From assembly GCA_016926495.1 (NCBI GenBank), contig JAFGOL010000051.1, positions 1-13,020 on the forward strand: 13,020 nt of DNA, read 5' to 3'. A program made the translations under genes and the position numbers. Source of the DNA: Oligoflexia bacterium. Its GTDB lineage: Bacteria; Bdellovibrionota; JAFGOL01. The notes beneath the pieces are model-generated. The model made no database searches and was not told where the DNA came from. It was given only the letters and a program-made list of their open reading frames with translations. How positions within the stretch are numbered: the first letter of the stretch is position 1; each line of letters starts with the position of its first letter. Shown here in pieces: positions 5,143 to 12,532 of the stretch.

Positions 5143-7289
5143 TTACAGTACATCCTTACCTTGTTCATTGCCTCTTTATAATACCTGGTACCCGGCAGGG
5201 CTGTTTCAATAACGGAATTATACAAAAGACACGCGTTCTTTAAATCCGAAACACTCTCGGCTATTGCCGCGCGGGCGTAAATTTCCTTGGCGTTGGCTTC
5301 TATTTCCCTCTTGCTTTTGGCAATACCCTGTTTGGCGTTGGTGCTTTTATAATCAAATTTAAGCACCCTTTTATACGCCGCTATGGCCTGCAAATACTGT
5401 TCGCTTGAATACATCTCCTCGGCTATTGAAAGTTCGGGCGTAACAGCGGCAAGCATCAGGTCATTGGCTTCAACAATCATCCTTCTGCTGTCGTCACTGA
5501 TCTGCTTTATCCTCTCGCTGCCCAGAGAGGGAACGCCCACGCATTTCTGGAAAGTTTCAATGGCTTTCCTGTATTCCTGGTTGTTAAAGTACTTCATGCC
5601 CCTGGCGTAAAGAGCCTCGTATTTCTGGATCATAAAAAGGATCTGTCTGCGAAGTTCCTCGGCCCTGAGCCTCCTTGCCTCTATTTCGGCGATAAGCGCG
5701 AGCATTGCCTTTGCCTCTTCATTATTGGGATCAATCTCCAGAATTTTTGCGCATATCTCCTTAACCTCTTCGTATCGTTTCTGCTTCATAAGCAGCCTTG
5801 CCTTTTTCAGAAGCTCAGCGATCTGCTGTTCAAGAATCTTGCGGAGATTATCCTCTTCTCCCTTTTTCTTTTTAAGCAGAAGTTCCTCCTTGGCCCTCTT
5901 GGCAAGCTCATAGAGTTCCTGCGCCTTTTTCCAGTCAGGCGCCTTTAACAGGATTTGATGCGCCCTGTCCTCGGCCAGTTCGTACTGAAAGTTCTTGAAA
6001 AGCTTCACACCGACTTCGTATTCGGCCAGGAGTTGCCTCTGTACCCCTATGGGCAGATGGCAGAGACCTTCCTCAAGGCACCTTGCCTCTTCAACGGGTT
6101 CAGCGACCTCTTCAGCCACGGATTCGGACTTGGGAGGCGCGGGTTTGGGCTTGGGTTTCTTCTCGGGCGAAAACAGGTACAACAGGCACAAAACAAGCAC
6201 GCCTGATATCGCTATCTTAAAAGCGGGTTTTTTCATTAAAGGAACTTTTATTTTCTCTTCATCTTCGTCATCATCAACATAGCCGAAAGATTTTTCGACC
6301 TTTCTTATGCGCGCCGGGCTGGGCTCGTCCTCTATCTTTTCAACAGCCGGGCCTCCGGACACCGCCTCTATGATTTCGGCATCCACCCCCTGAACGGACT
6401 GCACCTGCGGGTTGATCACAACTAGCCTGAATGTTGAAGACCCTATTTCAATGATGTCACCGCTTAACAGCAGTGTGGGCTGGTTGATTTTTTTTCCGTT
6501 TACCCTTACGCCGTTGGCGCTTTTGAGATCCGTTAAATAGTAGTCAAAGCCTTTCTTTGTAAACCTGGCGTGCGTTCGTGATACCATATCGTCAACCAGG
6601 ACTATATCCGAACTGCTGCCGCGGCCCGCTATTATATTTTCATGCTCAAGCAAAAAAACCTTGTCCCTGTAAGGCCCGCTTATGGCATTGAGCTGGTATA
6701 CAAGCGAAGGGACCCCGGCCACGGTCGCGTCTTCAGGTGTCCGCATCCCCTGGGGCTGCCGCTGAGCTTCTTCAGAAGCGTTTTCATCAGGCGCCCTTGC
6801 AATTGTAGCGTCGGGATCTTCCTCTTCCTGTTCTACGGAGGAAGCTTCTTCCCCGGATTTTTCCTGCTCACCTCCGCCGCCTGTCGCAAAACCTATCGTA
6901 AAGGCGTCTGAATCCTCCGGTTCCGGCAAGACGGGTTCCTGCTGACTTTCTTCGGCGGGCTGCGCTTCAGCCGGTCCCTGAGCGTATGACATTTCAAAAT
7001 CTTCAGGAGCGACTGAGAACACTATGCTGATGTCACCTATTTCCAGGGACTCGTTATTCAACAAAACCCCTTCCTCTACCGCAACTCCGGACTGCGTAAG
7101 AACACCGAACCTGCTTTTTTTGACAAAATTCAGGCCATTCCCTTCCGGCGTAAATTCAATATGCTTTCTGGAAACATTTTCGGCAAGTATGCAGATATCG
7201 GATTCCTCGGAACGTCCCAGATCAAAAGTACCCTGCGAGACGTCATGGCTTTTAATCAGTTTTCCGGATTTATAAACCAAAAGCTTCAT
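5139..7289 (-). CDS. double FHA-domain, single-pass membrane, TPR protein
   Basis: This 716-residue protein has no single known name. FHA domain 1 covers about 1-93 (LGRSEESDI, VSRKH at 39-43) but lacks the usual NG turn. A long acidic Pro/Glu/Gln linker (about 95-190) carries two DAT[IV] motifs at 160-163 and 187-190. FHA domain 2 (about 197-292) is complete, with GRGSS at 222-226, VSRTH at 236-240 and SANGVRVNG at 257-265. A basic stretch precedes one membrane helix (about 357-373). The C-terminal part (about 420-716) consists of TPR-like and helical repeats, clearest near 427-463, 497-530, 560-587 and 622-656, with a Lys/Glu-rich coiled segment at about 465-500. Basic residues before the helix place the FHA part in the cytoplasm and the TPR part in the periplasm, where C404 and C410 could pair. 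The ATG at 7289 has AGGGG five bases upstream and follows the single-FHA gene by 8 bases. A scaffold role is inferred. Confidence 0.85.
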   Translation of the reverse strand: MKLLVYKSGKLIKSHDVSQGTFDLGRSEESDICILAENVSRKHIEFTPEGNGLNFVKKSRFGVLTQSGVAVEEGVLLNNESLEIGDISIVFSVAPEDFEMSYAQGPAEAQPAEESQQEPVLPEPEDSDAFTIGFATGGGGEQEKSGEEASSVEQEEEDPDATIARAPDENASEEAQRQPQGMRTPEDATVAGVPSLVYQLNAISGPYRDKVFLLEHENIIAGRGSSSDIVLVDDMVSRTHARFTKKGFDYYLTDLKSANGVRVNGKKINQPTLLLSGDIIEIGSSTFRLVVINPQVQSVQGVDAEIIEAVSGGPAVEKIEDEPSPARIRKVEKSFGYVDDDEDEEKIKVPLMKKPAFKIAISGVLVLCLLYLFSPEKKPKPKPAPPKSESVAEEVAEPVEEARCLEEGLCHLPIGVQRQLLAEYEVGVKLFKNFQYELAEDRAHQILLKAPDWKKAQELYELAKRAKEELLLKKKKGEEDNLRKILEQQIAELLKKARLLMKQKRYEEVKEICAKILEIDPNNEEAKAMLALIAEIEARRLRAEELRRQILFMIQKYEALYARGMKYFNNQEYRKAIETFQKCVGVPSLGSERIKQISDDSRRMIVEANDLMLAAVTPELSIAEEMYSSEQYLQAIAAYKRVLKFDYKSTNAKQGIAKSKREIEANAKEIYARAAIAESVSDLKNACLLYNSVIETALPGTRYYKEAMNKVRMYCK

Positions 7290-7297
7290 TTACACCC

Positions 7298-8233
7298 CTA
7301 GTTATTGATCTGCACCTTTCGCTTTTCAGCGATTGCCTTCATCTTTTCGGCTTCCCTGAATATCTGCGAATCGGGCTTTTGCACGTTAAAATCCATAACT
7401 TCCCTGAAACATTTAATGGCGTTTTCATACCTTAGCTGGGACATCAGTTTTTTTCCAAGCTCCATGAGGCGCTTGCTTTCCTTTTCAATATATGTATCCG
7501 TGATCCTGGCATAATACTTTGCCTGTCCGTGCTTGGGATAAAAAGTCAGAGCGCGCCTGAATTCCTCAAGGGCCCTCGAGTAATTTTTAAGGCGAAATTC
7601 CCTTCTGCCTGAAAAATAATATTCATTGGCCCTGTTGTAAAGCTCTTCCATGCCCGGCTCAATTTTTCTGTTGTAAATAACATCCACGTCTTCAACAGCG
7701 AACGGATCTTTTTTGATCTGCTCCCTGCCCGTTTTTTTTTGCGTATCGTCTTCGGAAAATGCGACAACGAGGACCAGGATCAGTACCAGCGCAACCGCGC
7801 CGTATAAAATCGGCCTCTTGCTTTTGCCTCCGCCTGCCAGGGTGGGAATCGGGGGAGGGGGGCCTTCCTGCGGACCCAGACCCGGTATATTGTCAGTCTT
7901 CAGTTTTTGGGGGGCCGACGGACGCGGCTCCTTTTTTTCCACTATTCCGTATTTATACGCGTGATCCCCGATGGTAAAGACGTCGCCTGCCTGCATGGGA
8001 TGTTCGGACACCTTTCTGCCGTTTACCATGATACCGTTGCTGGAATTAAGATCGCGCAGTAAATATCCGTCATCAAGCCTGATAAGCTCCGCATGATTCC
8101 TTGAGGCCGCCACGTCTGTAACGACTATATCGCAGTTCGCGGCACGGCCGAAAAGGACCCTTTCACCGGTAACCCTGAACTGGGCGCCGGCGTCATTACC
8201 CTTAAGTATCTCAAGACGAAACTCCCTAGCCAT
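7298..8233 (-). CDS. FHA-domain, single-pass membrane, TPR protein
   Basis: This 311-residue protein is a shorter relative of the double-FHA protein that follows it. A complete FHA domain occupies about 5-98, with GRAANCDI at 29-36, SRNH at 44-47 and SSNGIMVNG at 64-72, the residues that read phosphothreonine in this family. A proline-rich linker (GPPPPIPTLAGGG at 124-136) leads to one membrane helix (about 141-159). The C-terminal half has two or three TPR-like repeats (about 197-235 and 252-285). Orientation is predicted as FHA inside and TPR outside. The ATG lies 6 bases after the stop of the FHA-PAS gene. The nearest ribosome site, AGG, is very close to the start, so translation may rely on coupling. 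The function is not established; a structural or signalling partner of the pilus machine is likely from context. Confidence 0.85.
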   Translation of the reverse strand: MAREFRLEILKGNDAGAQFRVTGERVLFGRAANCDIVVTDVAASRNHAELIRLDDGYLLRDLNSSNGIMVNGRKVSEHPMQAGDVFTIGDHAYKYGIVEKKEPRPSAPQKLKTDNIPGLGPQEGPPPPIPTLAGGGKSKRPILYGAVALVLILVLVVAFSEDDTQKKTGREQIKKDPFAVEDVDVIYNRKIEPGMEELYNRANEYYFSGRREFRLKNYSRALEEFRRALTFYPKHGQAKYYARITDTYIEKESKRLMELGKKLMSQLRYENAIKCFREVMDFNVQKPDSQIFREAEKMKAIAEKRKVQINN

Positions 8234-8239
8234 AACCTA

Positions 8240-9823
8240 TCAAATTATCTCCACGCTAATACAGTAATATTTGTAATTCCCCCTGTCATCCCTGATACCG
8301 TTAACCGTTATCCTGTAAGGCCTGTCATTCACAATGGCGTCTTCGCTTATGTCCTGCCCCATCGACGCACACCTTGGTACAAGGCTCAATATTACGCCCA
8401 GGATATTCTGTTCCTGTATGGCGTCAACCAGCGGTGTACCGTACCAGTCCGTTGTTTTACCCGTCGATATCTCGGTAAAAGCCCTGTTCGCGAAAACCAC
8501 CATATTCGCGGGGTCAATAACCACAAAGGGCGTCCTTAAGGTTTTTCCCACTGATTCTATAATAACCATATCGTCGGTAATATGGGACGTAAGCGATTGC
8601 ATCTCGCTTTCGGCGAGTACCTTTGCAGACGCCCTTCTTGCCTTTCTGAGCAGAATATTTATCAGCTCCACAAGGTCCCTTCCGTACTTTGAACCCATAC
8701 TGAAATTGACTTTTTTCGCGTCTCCCTTCATTCCAAGATCAAGCTCGTCATAAAGCCGCAGGAAGGGAAGACTGAAAAGCTTTGAAAAGAATATTGCCAG
8801 CAAAAGTCCCAAAAACGAGGCTATTACAATTCCTATCATGATCCTCTGCCACGCTGCGGCAAGGCTGTGCTGGATCTCGGTCGTTGAAAATATAACCTGG
8901 GCAAAACCCATTACAACCTGCGAATCCTGCTCCTGAGAATACGCCTTTATCGGAGCCGTAATCACGTATTTACCCTTGATCCCCGGTGAATATACGTCGG
9001 CGGATGCTTCCCTGACTGTTTTATCCTCTTTCAGTACCTTGATCCTTTCAAGCTGGGGGCCCGTAAGGTACTGGTCGGCAAATTCCACCGGGGCCAGTAT
9101 CCTGCCCTCAACATCCACGATAATAGCGGCCTGCACGCCGGGGACCCCGTCGGCGGCTTTTATAGTGGGGAGTTCGGTACTGTCCATACTCACCAGGTCC
9201 TTGTTGCTCTCAGACAGAATATGCGCCACATATATTCCCCGCTGCGACGCCTCCCTGTCCAGTATTACCTGGTCAAACTGGACAACCGGAATTGTAACAA
9301 TAAGCGTGATCGCCATTGAAACCAGGACGGATACTATCGTGAGGATCACGGAGACCGGGTATTTTTTCATTACGTTCTCGAAAAAAGGCATAAAAGTGGT
9401 TTCAATAAAATGGTCAATGCCTCCTATCAGCCCGGTCGGTTTCTGGCGCGGCCTGCTTTTGTATTCAAAATCCTGTTCCTCAACCTTGAAATCTATTCCC
9501 GGAATTCCCTGCATCACCGCGGCGTCCTTTACGGCAAGTCCGGGAACAAGCTGGAATACGTGATCATGCACGCCGATCTTGTCGCCGAGCTTTATGTCCT
9601 TGCGCTTTACCATTACGCCGTTCACGAAAGTCCCGTTTTTGGAACCCAGATCCACTACTGTAACCGAATCGCCCTTTATAACAATTACCGCGTGCTTTTT
9701 TGAGACCGCTGCCGAAGGTACCTTTATGTCCGCGCCTTCAAGGCGGCCTATGCTGTTTTCACCCTCTTTCAGAGTATATGTTTTACCGTTTTCCTGCCCG
9801 CTAATACATACTAACCTGTACAC
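8240..9823 (-). CDS. FHA-domain membrane sensor with extracytoplasmic domain and C-terminal PAS
   Basis: In this 527-residue protein an N-terminal FHA domain (about 1-95) carries IGRLEGADI at 25-33, VSKKH at 40-44 and GSKNGTFVNG at 60-69, all the expected binding residues. Two membrane helices (about 156-179 and 327-348) flank an extracytoplasmic region of about 145 residues that looks like a Cache-type sensor. A HAMP-like linker and helix (about 349-405) follow, then a PAS-like domain (about 425-527). No kinase, GGDEF, cyclase or phosphatase output follows, unlike the many FHA/HAMP receptors that end in a cyclase. The start is GTG at 9823, overlapping the end of the DUF192 gene by 13 bases, with GGGGGTG about seven bases upstream; no nearby ATG fits. 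It probably senses an envelope signal and passes it on through protein contacts of its FHA and PAS domains. Confidence 0.83.
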   Translation of the reverse strand: MYRLVCISGQENGKTYTLKEGENSIGRLEGADIKVPSAAVSKKHAVIVIKGDSVTVVDLGSKNGTFVNGVMVKRKDIKLGDKIGVHDHVFQLVPGLAVKDAAVMQGIPGIDFKVEEQDFEYKSRPRQKPTGLIGGIDHFIETTFMPFFENVMKKYPVSVILTIVSVLVSMAITLIVTIPVVQFDQVILDREASQRGIYVAHILSESNKDLVSMDSTELPTIKAADGVPGVQAAIIVDVEGRILAPVEFADQYLTGPQLERIKVLKEDKTVREASADVYSPGIKGKYVITAPIKAYSQEQDSQVVMGFAQVIFSTTEIQHSLAAAWQRIMIGIVIASFLGLLLAIFFSKLFSLPFLRLYDELDLGMKGDAKKVNFSMGSKYGRDLVELINILLRKARRASAKVLAESEMQSLTSHITDDMVIIESVGKTLRTPFVVIDPANMVVFANRAFTEISTGKTTDWYGTPLVDAIQEQNILGVILSLVPRCASMGQDISEDAIVNDRPYRITVNGIRDDRGNYKYYCISVEII

Positions 9824-10149
9824 CTGACCACACCCCCGATACTGACAGAATTGTCATTAATAAAACCGGCTCTCATTTCCACTACGTGCCTTGCCTTCAA
9901 CCTGGGACTGCAAAATCTCCAGGGCTTCACGGCATTATCTACGTCTATAATTTTATATTTTTTATCAAGGTATAAAACATCGATGGAAAAATTCATGAAC
10001 ATCGTATGTATCCAGTTACAATTCGCAAAGAACAATCCTTCGTCACTGTCTAAATGCTTTCTGAACATCAACCCGTTAAACCGCTCCGTAAAGGATCGCG
10101 CGTTTTTTACATTTGAGGAAATCAGTTTTTCGTCAATATAAAGGTTCAA
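9811..10149 (-). CDS. DUF192-family protein
   Basis: This 112-residue protein matches the DUF192 family (PF02643) by eye. It has GLMFRK at 26-31, EGLFF at 37-41, IHTMFMNFSIDVLYLD at 47-62 and VKPWR at 74-78. The biochemical function of the family is unknown. Many members are exported, but no signal peptide is visible here. The only plausible start is TTG at 10149, with GGAGG about ten bases upstream inside the end of tadC; an ATG start would cut the conserved core. It lies 6 bases after tadC and overlaps the FHA-PAS gene, so it is a firm member of this operon. DUF192 genes recur near Tad genes in other bacteria as far as I recall, which suggests a role linked to this pilus. Confidence 0.85.
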   Translation of the reverse strand: MNLYIDEKLISSNVKNARSFTERFNGLMFRKHLDSDEGLFFANCNWIHTMFMNFSIDVLYLDKKYKIIDVDNAVKPWRFCSPRLKARHVVEMRAGFINDNSVSIGGVVRCTG

Positions 10150-10155
10150 GACAGC

Positions 10156-11049
10156 CTAGCCTCCGTATATTTTTTGAAGGATTATAGGCCCGAAAATAAC
10201 TATAAAGACCGCGGGAAGTATAAACACCGCCATGGGAATAAGTATTTTGGTGGAAGCCTCGCCGCCCTTTTTTTCGGCAGTCATAAAACGTTCGTGCCTT
10301 ATTGAATCGGATTGCGATCTCAGGACGTCGCCTATAGGGGAACCCATGCGCTCCGCCGTCACAAGTATGGACACAAATGATGATATTTCTTTTAAATCTA
10401 TACGCTGCGCCATACTTTTAAGGGCCTCGCTCCTTGTAGCGCCGATCTTTATTTCCTGCATTACGGTCTCAAATTCATACCTGAGGGGCCCCTTCTGGCC
10501 TTTTTCAACAACCTTGCCCATGGCACCCTGAAAATCAAGGCCCGCCTCCACGCAAAGCGTTAAAAGGTCCACGACAAAAGGCATCTCCCTCTTTATCTGT
10601 TCCTTTCTGGTCTTTATAACACCGTTTATCCACAACCCCGGGTAAAACCACCCGAATATTATAAATACCGGCAGGAAAACCAGCGAAAGTCCGAAACCGC
10701 CGAGAAGGTTTAAAACATAAACAACAAAAGGAATTACAAAGGCAAGGGCGACCTGGAACGCGTAAAACTCGTCCGGCGCCATAACCTCCCTCAAACCCGC
10801 ACTCGCAATCTTTTTTTTGAGTATAGCCCTTTTTTTATCAATCTTCCACTCAGCCACGCTGGGTACCAGCCTGCGTGCCACGGGATATACGAGCTTCAGT
10901 ACCGCGGACGGAAACACCTTTTTTTGAGTGCCTATACCCAGACGTTCCTGATCTTCAAGCGAAAGGCCCTGGCCTATAAAAACCCTGACAACTATATAGC
11001 AAGAAACTGCTATTAAGATAAAGGCAAGTATCAAGCTCAGGTAACCCAT
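10156..11049 (-). CDS. tadC: Tad pilus inner-membrane platform protein TadC
   Basis: This 297-residue protein has an N-terminal membrane helix (about 3-25), a cytoplasmic stretch, two central helices (about 96-137) and a C-terminal helix (about 268-290). Between them lies the type II secretion F (T2SSF) domain (about 155-280), with REMPFVVDLLTLCVEAGLDF at 154-173 and ERMGSPIGDVLR at 233-244, signatures of the TadB/TadC family. Length and layout match TadC. With TadB it forms the platform on which the TadA ATPase drives pilus assembly. No tadB or tadA adjoins it here: the upstream gene is HD-GYP and the downstream gene is DUF192, which is unlike the classical tadA-tadB-tadC order. No ribosome site is seen at normal spacing before the ATG; the bases just upstream read TATAATATTGGC. 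Confidence 0.9.
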   Translation of the reverse strand: MGYLSLILAFILIAVSCYIVVRVFIGQGLSLEDQERLGIGTQKKVFPSAVLKLVYPVARRLVPSVAEWKIDKKRAILKKKIASAGLREVMAPDEFYAFQVALAFVIPFVVYVLNLLGGFGLSLVFLPVFIIFGWFYPGLWINGVIKTRKEQIKREMPFVVDLLTLCVEAGLDFQGAMGKVVEKGQKGPLRYEFETVMQEIKIGATRSEALKSMAQRIDLKEISSFVSILVTAERMGSPIGDVLRSQSDSIRHERFMTAEKKGGEASTKILIPMAVFILPAVFIVIFGPIILQKIYGG

Positions 11050-11055
11050 GCCAAT

Positions 11056-11097
11056 ATTATAGCCCTATATCTATATAAATTTAATTGTTTTGATCAA
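11056..11097 (-). promoter_or_regulatory. candidate promoter region of the tadC-FHA operon
   Basis: The 73-base gap between the HD-GYP gene and tadC is AT-rich and holds two possible arrangements on the minus strand. The first is TTGATC (11097-11092), 16 bases, TATAGA (11075-11070). The second is a perfect TATAAT (11061-11056) with only a poor -35, ending six bases before the tadC ATG, which would give a leaderless or nearly leaderless message. Neither is certain, but a transcript start in this gap is plausible. Confidence 0.4.
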
Positions 11098-11122
11098 TAT
11101 AGACAAAATAATGACTTAAAAA

Positions 11123-12130
11123 TTATTTCTTCTCCTTTTTGGGCAGAAAAAGCTCGACGAAAGAGGCCAGCATTTCAGGATCAAAAACACCGACCTGCTC
11201 CTGCATAAGCGCTATTGCCTCGTATGGCTCGTATGACTCCTTGTTTTCGTGTTTCGCCGTAAGGGTGCAAAAGGAATCGGCGATGGAAACTATCTTCGAC
11301 ATATACGCTATATCGTTACTTCTTAAATAATTGGGAAAACCCTGGCCGTTTGGCTGCTCGTGGTGCTGATAGATAACCTGCCTGACTTCAGGGGATATCT
11401 CCTTTATATGCTGCGCTATGTTCATTCCGTACAGGGGATGAAGCTTGTATTCCTTTAATTCGTCGGCGTTCATTTCCTCTATCTTTTTATGTACGATTTC
11501 CTTGCTGATCTGGGCCATGCCTATATCATGCAAAAGCCCGGCAACTCCGATCGTGGTTAGTATTTTGGGGCTCTCTATCGCAAGGGCCTTTGCAAGCAAC
11601 ACGGATATCACGCATACAGACACAGAATGCTTTAAAAGATAAAAATCGGAATTCGCGGACCTTATAAAGGCTATCATGGTATTGTTATCCTTTGTAAGGT
11701 GTTTTACGGCCTCTTTGGATGTTTCCAGGGTTTTTGCGAGCAGTGTTTTGTCTATTGACGTATCAATAAAAATTTCCGTCATTATAAGGCTGGTTATTTC
11801 GTGAATGATCTCCGTCTTTTTCTCAAGGGGTAATTCCTGGTTCTGTAAAATATTCGCCGCCACCTGGTCGGCCTTGAGCATGTAGCTGGACTTGGCCGTA
11901 TTATGAATATAAAGGTTGGCCAGCCCCTTGTCCTCGTAATTTTTGATCCTGTCCACGTCAACCCTGGAGTCTTTCTTAAAAAGCTTTACAAACTTGTTAC
12001 CCCTGAGTATGTACACGTCAAAAAAGGTGTTGGTAATATTTTTTATAACTTCAGTGCTTACCCTCAGGAATTCACTGTCCTGCGGGGCGTTTTTGCTGAA
12101 CACACTGCCATTATTGTCTTTGGTATCCAT
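11123..12130 (-). CDS. HD-GYP domain protein, probable cyclic-di-GMP phosphodiesterase
   Basis: This 335-residue protein has a small N-terminal domain (about 35-78, FFDVYILRGNKFVKLF with a following DKGLANLYI strand) of the type often fused to HD-GYP modules. A helical linker and an HD-GYP domain (about 150-330) follow. The metal ligands are in place: H168, H201-D202 (HDIG), H231, H256-H257 and D284. The GYP signature reads GQGFP at 262-266 and the usual HDIGK reads HDIGM, so the lysine that normally contacts the phosphate is replaced. Family members hydrolyse cyclic-di-GMP, which often controls pili and attachment. No receiver or membrane domain is present, so the protein is cytoplasmic. It precedes tadC by 73 bases with a separate promoter candidate on each side. 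The link to the pilus is inferred from position. Confidence 0.88.
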   Translation of the reverse strand: MDTKDNNGSVFSKNAPQDSEFLRVSTEVIKNITNTFFDVYILRGNKFVKLFKKDSRVDVDRIKNYEDKGLANLYIHNTAKSSYMLKADQVAANILQNQELPLEKKTEIIHEITSLIMTEIFIDTSIDKTLLAKTLETSKEAVKHLTKDNNTMIAFIRSANSDFYLLKHSVSVCVISVLLAKALAIESPKILTTIGVAGLLHDIGMAQISKEIVHKKIEEMNADELKEYKLHPLYGMNIAQHIKEISPEVRQVIYQHHEQPNGQGFPNYLRSNDIAYMSKIVSIADSFCTLTAKHENKESYEPYEAIALMQEQVGVFDPEMLASFVELFLPKKEKK

Positions 12131-12149
12131 AAGTAGACCTTATATAAAC

Positions 12150-12179
12150 ATTTTAACCTTAATACCAACAGGCTTTCAA
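12150..12179 (-). promoter_or_regulatory. candidate promoter of the HD-GYP gene
   Basis: On the minus strand TTGAAA (12179-12174) and TAAAAT (12155-12150), each one base from consensus, are 18 bases apart. The start would fall near 12143, leaving a short leader that contains AAGGT about eight bases before the ATG at 12130. The short leader lowers confidence. Confidence 0.4.
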
Positions 12180-12241
12180 GCAGAAAAAGAAATTATTAAC
12201 GCCCCTTGAATATATGGCAGGGCGATAATATATTACCGGAT

Positions 12242-12532
12242 ATGGAATGGAGTATTTTAATGTCTTTTATCGGCGCCTCGGCAATCCTGACGCTTATGCC
12301 CGTCCTGACAATATCTTTGTGCTTACTGAAAGCCTTGCAAAGGGACACAGAAACGGTTTGGCGGTTTCGGCGGGTCTTGCATGCGGGATTACCATACACA
12401 CGCTGGCTGCCGTTACCGGACTTTCGATTATAATTCAAAAATCCGCGCCCGCTTACGGTTATTAAATATCTCGGGGCCTGTTACCTGATCTACCTTGCCT
12501 TTAAGGCAACCCGGGGGGAAGGCCACATATAA
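12242..12532 (+). pseudogene. LysE/RhtB-family amino-acid exporter, frameshifted and truncated remnant
   Basis: Three reading-frame pieces join into the N-terminal part of a LysE/RhtB translocator. Frame 2 from 12242 gives MEWSILMSFIGASAILTLMP. Near 12301 the match moves to frame 1, giving PDNIFVLTESLAKGHRNGL and on through about 12450; restoring one base at the junction recreates the family's PGPDN motif. Near 12451-12457 it returns to frame 2, giving TVIKYLGACYLIYLAFKATR, then a stop at 12530. About 95 of the roughly 200 residues expected are represented, and I see no continuation afterwards. Two independent frameshifts plus loss of the second half indicate a dead gene rather than a sequencing slip. 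It is the only plus-strand gene trace in the window and is divergent from the HD-GYP gene. The family call rests on the PDN motif and the KYLGACYLIYL helix. Confidence 0.75.

Noticed and set aside
8976..9563. 195-codon open frame on the plus strand opposite the FHA-PAS gene
   Set aside because: Shadow of the FHA-sensor coding frame; low-complexity Ser/Thr/Ile translation, no supporting context.
11100..11122. AAATAAT/ATTATTT inverted repeat just after the HD-GYP stop codon as a terminator
   Set aside because: All-AT stem with a nine-base loop and no proper T-run; too weak for an intrinsic terminator.
12196..12438. 80-codon minus-strand frame upstream of the HD-GYP gene
   Set aside because: Opposite strand of the LysE/RhtB remnant, whose translation shows recognisable family motifs; this frame shows none.
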